DNA of 64,000 nucleotides, taken from the NCBI RefSeq assembly GCF_905220415.1, contig NC_059548.1, forward strand, positions 6,264,501 to 6,328,500. The letters are read 5' to 3'. This DNA comes from Colias croceus. Its lineage: Eukaryota > Arthropoda > Insecta > Lepidoptera > Pieridae. This document shows positions 13,332 to 28,300 of this stretch, piece after piece. How positions within the stretch are numbered: position 1 is the stretch's first letter; every line of letters starts with the position of its first letter. The notes below the pieces were generated by a model that was not told where the DNA came from, did not search any database, and saw only the letters and a program-made list of their open reading frames with translations. A program made the translations under genes and the position numbers.

Positions 13332-16300
13332 AATTTTTTCACACACACATCACATATTTGGGTTTGGTATCGATCCAGTAACACCCCCTGCTATTTATTT
13401 TTTCAATATTTTCAATGTACAGAATTGACCCTTCTACAGATTTATTATATGTATAGATTAATAAATCGCCATTAAACCATTAACCATAAGTCATAACTAT
13501 CTAACTAAGATAAATGTAACATTTATCTTAAATTACATAGAAATTATAAATTGATTGTGATGTAAAAACAAACTGTAGTAAATAAAATTTAACTAATGTT
13601 CATATTGTTTAATTCTAACGTCATGTTATTTAAAATTGTATATCAGTTAAGTCATTAACACGCGCCATTAATAAAAATAAACACGTCAATTAAGTCTGAA
13701 CAATGTGGGCTTCCGTTAGAATCTTATTAGTTATTACAAAGTATATTGCAATTTTTATGCTGTGTATAAAATTTAAAGTATATTTTTATAATAATTCTTA
13801 ATTAAATATCGTCAGTAAATAATATTCAAGGTATAAAATGACGTCAGAGGCAACAAATATTAGCAATTTATTCATTAAAGTTTAAGTCGAGATTTGACGC
13901 TAATATAAAACTTAATTAGATTTGATTTTTATTCATAATTGAATCAAATATTGACGTGATACCGTATTTATTCAAATATTAAGTTACGTTAAAAAAAATG
14001 AAAACTAAAAAATAATTTCACAGAACCCTTTGACAGGTTCTTGATTGATAAGCTAACATAATATCGAACTGATAAGGTTGAGTGTGATGTGATTTTTGCT
14101 TGGGTGATAAGAAGCAATGTCAGTGGGCATATACCTACCTGCTATATGTATATGTATATATAATAATAACAAGTATTTGAAATGTTATAAGTGACTTCTA
14201 CATGAATTGTAGAGAAAAATAATGGTAAAAAGAGAAACGAATTTAGTGACCCTCAAATATGTTTGGATACAACATATTTGTACATTGTACAGTTACGAGA
14301 CTTTACCGTGCCGATGTCGTGATGTTCTTATTTGACATAAACATTAAACATTGCACCCAGTGAACTTGTTGTGTAAATTTTAAATATATTTAAAAACTAA
14401 ACTTTGTATACTCTCCTTTATCGAGATAATACATTTGGCATCGTCAACATTAAAATTATCCTGTTTATAAAACGATGCTTAAACATTGCGGTTAGGTATA
14501 CGTATGTAACAAAAAATATTTATATGTATTAAGAGAACAGAAAAATCTCATATTTTAAAAGATATTTAGGACGATCAATTTTTTTTACTTCATAGGTATT
14601 TTGTTAAATTTCGGTTTATCGTTATGGAGTGTCAACGGAAGAAAGGATATAGTGTAGCGTTTTTCTTAATAAATAAAATTTTAATTTGTTTTCATTTATC
14701 GGTGATCATATGCCGTAAACGTCAAGTGCGAGATCTTCGTGTCTATAAAGAAGAGCGATCGCCGGCGCGTGGCCAACCGGCGGAATAGTTGTTAGTGCTT
14801 ACGTAACATGATTTAGTCTAGTTGCCATGCTCGTTGCAATACAACAATTTATTGCAGTAATGACCTTTAAAATGATTTCCATCTCGACAATCGATGTTAA
14901 AGAATTTGTTTACAATCGTATCAATGAACGTTATTTATCTGCTACGAATACGTAATGGGTAGACACTATACGGTATACATGTATGTTATCTTATGTTCAT
15001 ACGCTAGGTAGGTACCTGAAGTTAGTTATAAAAATTAAAATGTCCCTCTTTGCCCGTCGTACGGTTCTGTTGTCCGGTCAACCGGACCACGGGAAAAAAA
15101 TTTTTTCCGTAGTACAGTTGGCCGGACTACGGAAAAAATATTTTTTTCCATAGTCCGGTTGACCGGACTACGGAAGATCTAGTTTAAACTTTTTATCAGT
15201 TTGTTTAATATATTGTAAATTTATTATTTTCGTATTAATTTATTACAATTTCCGTACCATGGGCAAAGAGGGAATTTAAATATTATGTTTGATAATGCTG
15301 TTTGTTTTTTGTTGTTTTAGGCACTCGTTTTAAGTCACATGAAATACGTAGTAACCTGAGGCATTTTTTTTTTCAATAAAGCTAACATTATTTAGAGTCG
15401 CTTTTAGTTAATGTTTTTTTTCTTATTTGATTCAACTTTCCATTGTTATTTTAAATCTCCTTTGACTGTATTCCTATAGTTATATAAAAAAATGGACGAT
15501 AAAAACCCATGGAGGGTTGTCGCGTAAACACCACAGGACAGTTCTTTGGCATATTATGATTATAATGTACATATAACACATATAATGTATTTTGTAAAAT
15601 TAAATTGTAAAACTGACATGATTAAAAAGAGCAACTATGGAGTTTCTTGCCGATTCTTCTCCGTAGATACTGCTTTCCGAATCGGTGGTAAATGTTAAAA
15701 TATGTAATGACGTTTCAAAAGTGCTTCTAAAAGAAGTCTAATTGAATAAATAAATGTTTGAGTTTGAGTTTGAAAAGGCAACCGGACCTTGTAAAATATT
15801 ATTTTTCAGAATGGTCACACTGGGTTTATCGTGTTTTCGTTGCAAAACTACGGAAAATATTTTTTTCCCATAGTCCGGTTGACCGGACAACAGAACCGTA
15901 CAACGGGCAAAGAGTGTTAAAATGTGTAGAAAAAACACTATTCATAGAGCTTCTAAATTATAAAGATCTTGTTTGTGGTGTAATTGACACATAAATAATA
16001 AAACGTCGAAAATTAGTGTCAAAATTTTAGAAGGTGAAATGAATTAGGTAGTTTATTTTCTTAAAAAATCGTATACTCACCATATGCAAAATCACTAAAA
16101 ATGTTAGATGCAATTCTTCGGAGAATCTCTAGAAAAGGTCAAGGGAAAAAATCATTCAGTTATCCATAAGAAAGAGGTTAAACATGCATAGATCGTAGCA
16201 AGACGACAATACTCAAATCTTTTACATAATTCATTGATGGGTTTCGTCGTTCTGTTCTTCGCCAACAAAATCACAGTTGATCTGAATTTTAAATCATCCA

Positions 16301-19300
16301 TATTCCATATTACCTATTGACGTCAACGTGTATATTAAAACTTACAAATACGAACATATACACATGCTGTGAGAGTGTCAAAAATCTAGTTATTTCTACA
16401 TAAGATATTGCGGTCCTAAAGCATATTATAATAGAAACGTTGAAATCTAGGGGCAATTGTCCTTCAATCTACATCATTCCGCCACTTTGCAGTAAATGAT
16501 TAGTACTTATAGTATTTCTCGTGTCATGGTTATAAAGCATACAGCTATTTCCTATACTATACGTTCATTGTACGATAGCGTTCACACGTTACAAAAAATT
16601 GTGTCAAGCGCTTATCAGAAATTTTGATTTAATATCTCGGGGCGCAGGCGTCTTACGCTGTTATCTTGTTTGTTAAAGGCAACAAAGATAAAATCAACAT
16701 TTCAGTTCATATCTTTCCTCAGGCCTGCTTGTACTTTGTCGTGCATCACTTACGAAGTCTTCCAAAATTGAGTTTTATTGTCGGGACTTCATTATTCTGA
16801 TAATGTCTATTCATATATTAAAGTATTGATATTTGTTATCACACACACCTACTTTTGCTTTTTATAAGATTTGTAATGACTCTTTTATGGGTCATAACAT
16901 TATTACGTTGAAGATAATACATAAATACACTGACCAAATAGAATTCTCCACACTATTTTCTGCTAAAATATCATATGTAAAGTACTTAAATAATCTAACT
17001 CAAAATTTGTATAGAGCGTTAGAAAATCGAGAACAAATCGTTTTGCGTTAAAGTAGAGACGATGGCGTCTATTGTTGGCGGCATCTCGTTGCCATCTATT
17101 ATTGACTCCCCGCTGGAGATAGTTGGCGCTGCGCCAACGCAGACCACGTGTTTAGTAGTCACGGGACGAGACATGCGTGTTTGAATCTCGATGCCCCTAG
17201 AGCAATGTGCATTACCCATGCGTAATACGTATTGCAACCATTAATATTCATATGCATGAGGTCTGCGTATTATTACAATGCGTAGTTGTAATTTTATTAT
17301 GTATATTTAAGTGACCGTACATAAACTTGAATGTCATATAGGATATTATTGAATAGTTTTTAACTAGGTAGATTTTATTAGGTAGGTATAGTAGATAAAT
17401 CTATAATCTAGATTCTAGAAGAAATTATAGAATAAGTACCAATATATTAATGTAGTTTTTTTTTTTCATTAGAAAAAGCGGAGAAGCATTCGGCAAAGAT
17501 GAATAAGGATAGCGGGACAAAGCCAGTTATATGCAGCAATGGGAACTCAAGTACACCGAATGGCCGAGCGGATGACGAAGGTGGCGGCGGTGTCTCGTCC
17601 ATACCACGTGTATCATACGCAGCCGCCGCTAAGAAAGCTCTATCGCCAACCATCAACAATGCTCCTATGCAATTCCCGACTGCTGCGGGTTCGTTTTATG
17701 CTTTAATTCTCAAATCTAACATCTATAATAATTTTTTTTTTAACATAACAGTATATATTGTTTTTCCTTTACACAGAATGCCAGAAGGTTAACAAAAGTG
17801 AGAAATCTTTAGAAGGAAATTCTGGTGATGCGACAATAAATATGAATGGCGAAAAATCTATTTCTAATGATAATCACTGTAAGAAAGATAAATTAAGCAC
17901 CAAAGAACCAATAACTAACGGCACTGAAATAAATAGCGTACACATTGTTAATGGTAACCCACAAAAAAGTCCTGATTGTGATATTAGTAATAGTAATAAT
18001 GCTAAACTAGTTTCTAATGGTATTAACAGTGATTTGGAAGAAACCAAATCAAATAAATCTGACGAAAGAAGTACAATTTCGTCAACTGATGTAACACCAA
18101 ACGTTTCGGATGTAAGTCTTAATAAAAAAAAGGAAAGTAAAAAGGGAGCTGCGTTGGAAAAGAATAGTCAATCCGAAAAGTCTAAATCTCCTGAAAAACG
18201 TAATGATGATATGGAGGATGAAAGTAATGAAGCAAATTCTAACAATTGCTCAGAAAAGGCAAACGGTGATACCAATAAAATTGTTAACGGCGATAAAGAC
18301 AGAGAGTCATCACCTAGTGAAGATGGTGATGATAAGAAAAGAGATGCTGAAGTAGTGTTTATACAGGATATGGGTTTTACTGTGAAAATTGTAAGTCCAG
18401 GCGCTGAGCCCCTCGATATTCAGGTATGTTTGTGCTTAATACAAAATAACGATATTACTAAACTGTTTAACGCACATCATCAAGGATTTTTTTAATATTT
18501 AGTTAAATTTCTAGGTGTCTAGTATGGAGTTAGTACAAGAAATTCACCAGGTTTTAATGGATCGGGAGGATACATGCCACAGAACGTGTTTCTCTCTACA
18601 ATTAGATGGTGTAACATTGGATAACTTTGCTGAGCTAAAAAATATTGAAGGTTTAAAAGATGGTTCGATTATTAAGGCAAGTATTTTAGCCAATCTAAAT
18701 ATAATTATTACTTGTTGATCCGATGAACTTGAATAATTAAATAATAAGAGAATGTTCGTTCTAAAATTTAATGAATTTAGTTTTGTTATGTTGAACCGTT
18801 ATATTATTGAGTATTTATTTTAGTATTTATGTTTTAAACCCACTTCATAAATGTAGAAACTTTTATTTTTTCGACTTCTTTGCACAACTTTTGTTCTATT
18901 TATTATTGGCAATATTTTTATTATAGCTATATGTTATAAATTCTAAAATGATTGTATTATTAGCGAATGTTAATATAATATAACGAGATTTTTATATATA
19001 TATTAAAGATGTATACACTATACAGGTTGTTGAAGAGCCGTACACAATGCGTGAGGCGCGTATTCACGTCCGCCACGTGCGGGATCTGCTGAAATCAATA
19101 GATTATGTGGATGCCTATGCCGGTCAGGAATGCAGCTCTTTAGCGTTTTTAAATGTTATTACACAGGGTGATATTTTAGGTAAGCTTTTAGATGTTATTT
19201 ATGTTACATTTTAAACATAACATGAACGAATAACATGTTATTTGAATGTAAATTCCGTTTCTTTATGAACTCATGAACACTATAATAATTATCTTTATTT

Positions 19301-22300
19301 CGAAAACATCTCATGTGTATTGTTTGCATAATGTTGACTAATACTTAATACTTTAAACGGTTTCAACCTATTATGACGTCAGTTATCTAGGAAGTACGTT
19401 AATACATTCGTTTGAATGTCAGTAAAATATAATATTTTTACTTGTAATTGATTAACATTGCCACAAACACTAATGGTGTTAAAGTATATGAAACTTGTGT
19501 ACGATATGGCCTTAAACAAGTCGTTTTGCGCATTCTAGAGCGTATGCAATTCGCTTCATCATTATCTGACGCAGTGATAAAAGGAGTTAGATGCAGATAA
19601 GATACCATTTTAATTTTTAGGCTTTTCTTAACATGAAAATGTCCGATGTTTTTACTTTACTCTTTAATAGCAGTAAAGTAAGAAAAAAGCTGCATATTAA
19701 ATATTATTTATTTAAGTATTAATCTAAACACAAAAATATCCTATTTAGAGTATAATTATTATATTACTAATAAACCTTTTTTTCATCATTCAGACCATAA
19801 TAATATGATACTCATATTACAATAACACATGCATGAAAATGAAATCTTAATAAATTCAAACAAAAACATTTAGCTTTAATAGAACCAACACGTAATTTTT
19901 CAGAAAAAAAGAAATCTAGACCCGAAAGTGTAGACTGCACTCCCCCAGACTACATAATGCCTGGAAGCACTGAACGGCCCCTGCTTCCGTTACACCCGGG
20001 CTTAACTAAGGAAAATAAAGCCCCGCAATGTTTAAAGGTCTGTTTATTCTCAACTTAAATTAAAAAAAAATATTTATGGCGATTTTTGCGTAGATTTTTT
20101 TCTCTCTTGCAGTTGGTAACTGTTTTTAAAATTCTGGTTAAATTACATCCTTTATTAATTTTGCTTAGCTTACCTACCGTATACAAAATAGCATCGTACA
20201 TGATGTGTCCTAGAAAATAATTGCTCTTTGTGATAACAATATTAATAACTAAATTAATTGAGACATGTAATCGATTCTAAATTATAAAAAAGCGTTGAAT
20301 TAGAAATTTAAAAGAATTACCATATACTGGATATTGACAAAAATATTGGTTGATTTTAAATCTTATGTAATTGGTTTTTTTAAGGTGCTAACAACATCTG
20401 GTTGGAATCCGCCGCCTGGACCACGCAAAATGTGCGGAGACCTGCTGTACTTGCACGTGATTACATTAGAGGACCGGCAGTTCCATATCACTGCTTGTCC
20501 TCGCGGTTTCTACCTCAATCAGTGAGTTTTAAACAACATTTATAAAAAGCCCCTAAGAACTAAGAACTTAGAAACATTTAAAGAAAACCCCCTTACTCCT
20601 AAAAATATCTGTAATATTATGTTAATGTCTCCTTACTTTTTGAAACTTTTCTTGTACCTTAAAACTTTTTGTATTCTAGTAATTACTGTCAATTATTAGC
20701 TCTAGAAATATTTTGTTGTCCTCCTAATAATGAATTTTCTACACAGATCCACCGAAGAAGTGTTCAACCCCAGACCATCTACACCGTCTCTATTGTGCCA
20801 CTCACTAATAGAGCTGCTTAGTATCGTATCGCCGGCGTTTAAACGCAATTTTGCGCTTGTACAAAAGCGACGCATGCAAAAACACCCCTTCGAGAGAGTG
20901 GCCACGCCCTATCAAGTCTACCAATGGGCGTCGCCCATGCTCGATCATACTGTTGACGCTATACGGGCTGAAGATAGTAAGAACATTTTTTTTTACTTTT
21001 TCCTATTATTTCGAATCAAATTCTATTGACTAGAAAATATATCAATTAATATAATCGTTTGAAAACGTAAATTGATCTACTTATATACTTATTTTGGTCA
21101 TAAGTCTGTACCTTCATTATTTTAACACTGTTCTTCCGGTCATTATGGAAATTGATGTGCATGAAATGCGCAATTAACTCGCTCGTAAAAGGCCTCGTTG
21201 CAAGGCCATACTTTTGTTCATTGACAAATTTCTCTCTGTCCTTTATATCTATAATCTGCAAGTATTTTCTTAACATTGATTTGTTAACCATGAAATTTGC
21301 TAAGTGACGTAATTGTATCTACTAAAATGTAGTGGATACAAGTGACTTAATGATTTGGGTTAAGTTGTGTATGTTTGTGTGTAGCGTTCTCTTCCAAACT
21401 GGGTTATGAGGAGCACATCCCAGGTCAGACGAGAGATTGGAACGAAGAGTTGCAAACGACAAGGGAACTGCCACGCGGCACTCTGCCTGAGAGATTGTTG
21501 CGGGAACGAGCCATTTTCAAGGTAAATTGTTAACAAAATAAAAGTGTGCGTGTACTAGTGTACACACGTAAGAAGTGAAACTTCTTTATGACCTTATTTT
21601 TCAAAAAATAATTTACTCTATGCAACTGTACAGAAATACGTCGAATCACGCCGCATGCGTAACGAAAAAAATGTTACACTAAATTTTTTTTCCAACCCCG
21701 TAAAGAAGTTTCCCTTCAAAAATAAACTTATCATGAAACATCTATTAATTAATATCTAAAAAAAAATCTTCGCTTAAATTATTATTTTATATTAATACTT
21801 GCTTTATATGTTTCCATATCTAAAAACATCTTAATTAAAAACAGTATGAAATATAGGCAATGTCTATATTAGTTACAGTATACTAACTATTTTTATTTTT
21901 ATGGTCTTAGCAAGCTCGTCAAATTAAATTCTTAGCATTCTTATAAACATTGTCGTTCAAGGTCCTTTATCTTACTTTGAATGACAGTGATTATAGAAAT
22001 GCCTTTAATGTGATGAAATAATTTAATCGCAATTTTCCGCGCTCTCTTGATGTATTATTTTTTATTTATGTATGTAGATTCAATTGAAGTTATTAATCTG
22101 TAATATTGCCTATCTTGAAAAACAATAAATTATGCAATAAAAATTACCTTATTAAAATTATGTGCAAAAAAAAGGAGTGTGTGTACTTATGTGCACGCGT
22201 TAGAAGTTATACTTCTTTGGCGTATGGAAAAAATACTAGAATATACAACTTGGACATAGTTATCAATAGTTTTTATACCACCTAGAACTAACTTCATGCT

Positions 22301-25300
22301 GTTAAATTTAGGTGTCGGTGTGCGCGCGCATCGTAAAAATTCAATCTCATCATTTTTCTCCATCGCGCCAAAAGAAGTATAACTTCAACAAAGTATAAAA
22401 TTGTTTAATTGTCATTGTCAACATTCAGGCATTCATGGCTTCTCAGATAGTCCCTTTAAAATTGATCCCGATTTAACGAACATTTTATGAACTTTTTATA
22501 ACATAATATTTAATTAACTTTGTTATCAACTCTTGTAAACTTCAAAAAATTATAATTTCCCTTTTATTCAACGTTTACATGTTAATTTTATACAGGTACA
22601 CAGTGACTTCGTAGCCGCAGCTACACGCGGTGCGATGGCGGTGGTAGACGGCAACGTGATGGCGATCAACCCGGGTGAAGAGCCAAAGATGCAGATGTTC
22701 ATATGGAATAATATATTCTTCTCGCTCGGTTTCGATGTGCGCGACCATTATAAGGATCTTGGTGGGGATGCTGCCGCTTTTGTTGCACCGGTAAGTTACT
22801 GAAAATAATACTTTTATCAAAATATGTTAAAAAAAATTTCATGAGCGTATAAAAAATCCCTTTGAAAAAACTAACACATTTCTGTAACCTTTTCAAATTT
22901 CACGGGACTTTGACATCATTATTATTTTAAAATGTATTTTATAAAATTGATATGATTTCAAAAGAGCAACTTTAGAGTTTTATATCGGATCTTCCTTATT
23001 ATTCAAAGCTTTCCGAATCAGTGGTATATATATATTATAATGTAGTTTGACCATTCAAAAGCGTTTCTATGAGAAGTCTAGTTGAATAAATAAATATTTT
23101 AATTTACACTTAAAAAAAGCAATCATCACAACTAAATAATTGTCCACGCACAGCGCAACGACTTACAAGGCGTGCGCGTATACAGCGCAGTGGACACAGC
23201 CGGGTTGCACACACTCGGCACAGTAGTGGTGGACTACAGGGGGTACCGAGTGACCGCACAGTCCATCATACCGGGGATACTGGAGAAGGAGCAAGAGCAG
23301 AGTGTTGTGTACGGCAGTATTGACTTTGGGACCACGGTGCTGTCCCATCCCAAGTATATGGAGCTGGTGAGTTGACTTATAAAATACTTAAATATATAAT
23401 TTGAGTAAACAAATCATAATACTGTTCCAGAAAAATCATAATTTAGCTACCTATTTAAGGCAACGTGCAAATTAGTTAACTAGTATCAAAGATTTTTTGT
23501 AATTTATGGAGAAAGTAAATTATGTGATGAGATGGGAAGTTTTCAGAATTCAGAATTCAAAATAATAAAATATTATAAATAAAGATTTAAAATGGTTTTA
23601 ATTTATATAGTCTGGCCAACTTATCCATAAATGACATATGCAATCATAAAAAAATTAATTGCCTAAACCACACACACCATAAAACATTACACAATTGTTA
23701 CAGCTCAGCAAAGCTGGCCAGCAACTGAAGATAATGCCGCACTCAGTGATCAGCGCGAACGGCGAGACAGTAGAACTTTGCTCCAGTGTAGAATGCAAGG
23801 GTATCATCGGCAATGATGGCCGCCATTACATCCTCGATTTATTGCGCACCTTCCCACCAGATGTTAACTTCTTGCAGTGTAAGTTAGCGTAATTAATTCT
23901 CTTATGAACATTTTGTATATTTTTATGCCACTGGCAATGAGTTGTTTTCATAATGTGTTTATTTCTTTTTTAGTGCAAGACGATGATCTGAGAGAGGACA
24001 TAAAATCGATGGGATTCCCAATTATTCATAAGCACAAATTATGTTGCCTTAGACAGGAATTGGTGGATAGCTTTGTTGAGTAAGTGCATATTACATTACA
24101 TACATTTGCCTATAATATTTAACATAAGAAAGGAAATATAATAGTTATCTGTTTTACTTTACAGGGCTCGTTATTTCATGTTCATTCGCTATGCGGCGTT
24201 CCACTTACAACAGTTAAGTGCGAAACGTAGCAAGGCCACAGAACAGAAATCCATTGAGGCAAATAAAGAATCTGAAAAGAAAGAGGCTGTAGCTGAGACT
24301 GTAAAAGAAAAGAGAGACACTAAGAGTCAGGAGAAGGAAACGAAAGATAAAAAAGGAAAAGATGCTAAGGATAAGAAGGCTAAGAAAGAAGAGAAGGCTG
24401 AAAAGGCAGAAAAGACAGAAAAGGTTGAAAAGACGGAAAAGGTAGAAAAGGTTGAAAGGGCAGAAAAGGTTCCAAAGACAGAAAAGGTTGAAAAAATTGA
24501 GAAGGTTGAGAAAGTTGAAAAGGAAGTTAAAAAAGATGCGGAAAAAGATGGCGAAGATTTGCTTCTAAATGAGAACCTTTCCGAAATCGATACAGATGTT
24601 GCAAAGAAAATAGTTGAAAGTATTACAGATTCTATTTGCAGTGGAGAGAAACAGGAAAACGATAGTAAGCTTCAGTTATTTTCATTATAATTTTAGTCCC
24701 AATTTGAATAACTTAGAAAGTATGCAAGTCTTCTTATTTTATGTTCAAATAATCCAGTTAATATTTTTTTTTTAATATATAAAATACTAAAAAGACTGCT
24801 ATCATCACAATTAAGATATATTTAGAATTTTTATAGAGTTCTTAAAATACATTGCACTCCAAATAAGATATTTTTTCTGTCTTAGCTGGTGAACGTTCAC
24901 GCGCAGTGGTAGCTGCAGCAGCTCGTGCAGTGGCCTCTTTGAAGGAGTCAGAATTCGATGTTCGTTTTAACCCAGACGTGTACTCGCCGGGCATCAAACA
25001 TGCTGCCTCACCGGAACAGCTTGCTAAACAACGGCATCTGGTCAAGGAGGCTGCTGCCTTCTTGCTTACCACACAGATTCCTGCTTTTGTGAGTTTGGAT
25101 TTCTTAGATATTATTATAATTTTTGAGAAATTTGTATTACTAATTGTTGGTTCAAAAAAATTTAAAACTAAATTAAAAAAAAAATACCTTGATATTTTGC
25201 GTATTCTAAGTAAAAAATAAATAAATATGCCTTGTTAAAATGAAATGTCCCTAAGTATTTTTTTCTCATATTTTGGATTTAAATAATATTTTTTTAAATG

Positions 25301-28300
25301 TTATTTGCATTATATCTACAGGTACGCGAATGTCTCGAGCACACGTCCGCTCCCATGGACGGCGCGGGCCTGACTGAAGCACTACACGCACGTGGTATCA
25401 ACGTGCGCTATCTCGGACGCGTGGCCGTCGCGTTGAAACCGCACGCTTCATTGAGTTACTTGCACGCTATTGCGGTCGCTGAGCTTATACTGCGGTCTGC
25501 GAAACACGTGTATACAACTTATTTGCAGGTAAAATTATTATGTATGGTATTTTGGTCTTTATTTTTAGAGAAGGGGTATGTTTATGTTCATGTTGAAGGT
25601 TATGTCAAGTGTCTGACAAAAGTGGTGGGAAAAATTGGCTTTATTTTTCTAAACTATGTACTTTGACGTCAAAATAAACACAGAGTAATGCCTATTGGCA
25701 TTATCAAATTTCTTACTTGAGATACTTTTTTGCAAATGGTAAAAAAGTACACACTATAATACAGTAACCATGCATATTTTTAAGTAGAGCACTGTTGTTG
25801 CTCTAATAAGTAATCTTATTAGAGCGAATTGTAAAAGAGTGAACATCAAATGAATTATTTAATTAAAAGACACGTTCATTGTGCCTCAGGGTTGCGAAGC
25901 CATGTGCACGGGCGCGGCCGTCTCCCACTTCCTGAACTGTCTGCTGGGCGCGTGCGGTTCCCCCGTAGCGTCTGCTATAGAAGCCCCCGCCGCGGCCCGC
26001 TCCACCAGACCCCGCGGGCGCCGCGCCAGACGGGCTCGTCACGCGTCTCCCCCCTCGCCCGCCTCCCCCTCACCCGACTGGCAGAACTTAACGCCCAAGA
26101 CGCTGTTCGCGCAAATTAAACAGGAGCTAAAGGTACGTGAGACGATCACGAGAGATTTTTTTGTGTGCGAGTAGGATATGACTGCTAGGAGAAACGCAGG
26201 GTCACATACGATGCTTTTTTATGGACGTCACATACGATGCTTTTATTAGCTTTTAATTGATATAACCTACCTGTAATACACCAACATTTGGCCTTCAATT
26301 TTCATAAAACATATGTAGCGGTAGTCGCTCAAGTACTTAAACAGATAAAGAGGCTAATTGACGAATAGATAATAATCAATAATTACTATAAGTTAAATCC
26401 GTCTTTTCACAGGCTTACTGGGGATATGAATTGAATGCTGATAACATGGATGCAGTTATAGAGAAGCATGGTCTACAAAAAATTTCTCTGCTCAGGTAAA
26501 TTCTTGCGAATGAGATACATACCTTTCAAATTTATAATTTGTTCAATGTTTAACTATTTCGTTTATTCATTTTAGGTCGTTCGCACTTAAAGTTGGCTTA
26601 CAAATTATGCTTAGAGAATATGACTTCGACAATAAAAACAAGACTACATTTTCTTCAGCCGATATTATGAATATATTCCCAGTTGTTAAACATATCAACC
26701 CAAGAGTAAGTAGAAAAATATTTATAAAATGTTTATTTCGTTCATAATATCTTGTTAAAAAAATATTTTCCAAATAAATTGAGGATTTTATAGGTCTACG
26801 AATTGTTCATAAAATATTTTTAAAGGTTTTAACCAACCACTTTTTGATCTTGATTTAATAGTGATGGTGCAAATTAAGTAAATATTGACGTCACTTGTAA
26901 TGGTAAAAATCATTAAAAATATAAAATATACAATACATCACATAAACAAAATTAGTTAAGTAGCAATGAAACAAATTTTGTCCAGGCCTCCGACGCGTAC
27001 AACTTCTACACAACCGGCCAGAACAAGATTCAAGCGGGCGCCGTATCCGAAGGCCACGAACTTATTGGCGAAGCCCTAAACCTTCTCAACAACGTATATG
27101 GAGCTATGCATGGAGAGATAGCGCAGTGTTTGCGTATGGTAGCTCGCTTGTGCTATGTGACCGGGGAACATAGAGACGCAATGGCGTACCAGCAGAAGGC
27201 AGTGCTTATGTCGGAACGTGTTAATGGCATCGACCACCCGTATACTATAACGGAATATGTAAGTTTACATTGCTTTTTTTGTGGTATGGTTGTGTATGGT
27301 GAGATAGCGCAGTGTGTGCGCATGATAGCCTGCATGTGCTTTATATAGGACAGGGATTAGACGGCGTACTAGTGTTTTTGCTAAACACCAAGCAGATTAA
27401 TACAAATAAGATAAGAGAACAATCTTAAGACACAAACTCTTCGAAAAGGGTTTTTTTAAGGATTAAAAAAGTACACAACTTTTATAATTGACATATAAAA
27501 AAATAATACAAAATATAATGTGAATCTAATTTCTTTTTTTTTTCAGTCTCACTTGGCGTTATACTGCTTCGCAAACGGGCAAGTGAGCACAGCGTTGAAG
27601 CTGTTGTACCGCGCGCGTTACCTTGCCTTGCTGATTTGCGGTGAAAACCATCCGGAGATGGCTCTCCTTGATGTAAGTATTTCTTTTATTTTGTTTTTCA
27701 CTTTATAATTTTGAGGATAAAATTTGTGTTTTACACAATGTATTTATGTATTGTAACACAATTAGCATTCACTTTATAAATTACTGTGAGACTAAAATTC
27801 AATAAAGGCAATGTGGGCATTATGGGCAATCCATACTAATATTATAAATGCTGTCTGTCTGTTACTCAATCACGCCTAAACTACTGAACTAATTTTTATG
27901 AAATTTGGTATGGAGATATTTTGATACCCGAGAAAGGACATAGGCTACTTTTTATCCCGGGAAAATAACGCAATCCTGGAAATCCCACGGGAACGGGAAC
28001 TATGCGGGTTTCTCTTTGACTGTGCGGGCGAAGCCGCGGGCGGAAACCTAGTATGGGATAAAACTTAATTTTAAATGTTCTTCATATATTTATGACCTAT
28101 AGAGCATCACAGCTCTACATTAAATCAACTCCACAAAACACAGCGCTTATGTACATATATCTCTAACACATAGAGCAAATCTTCGGTTATAGTAAAGTGT
28201 AGTTCGGTTGTTAAAGAAAATCAATAGAACACAGCTTTATGTACATACATCTCTATCCGCAGAGCAACATAGCGCTGATCCTGCACGCGGTGGGCGAGTA

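Larger units (their letters stand above)
7553..17472 (+). other. clueless intron 1 (9.9 kb), transposon-rich
   Basis: This stretch separates the first coding exon (donor GGTAAAATTT at 7552/7553) from exon 2 (acceptor TCATTAG ending 17472). It contains a 94-bp tandem duplication, Helitron relics, a TIR element, an ACAG microsatellite and an 873-bp inverted-repeat element, each listed separately. An AT microsatellite with repeated ATGATACTT units lies at about 8345-8412. The rest is AT-rich without coding signal. Confidence 0.75.

Noticed and set aside
20334..20384. Extension of clueless exon 7 to an upstream Met
   Set aside because: The reading continues into intron sequence; the acceptor TTTTTTAAG at 20384 gives the conserved junction CLK-VLTTSGWNPPP.
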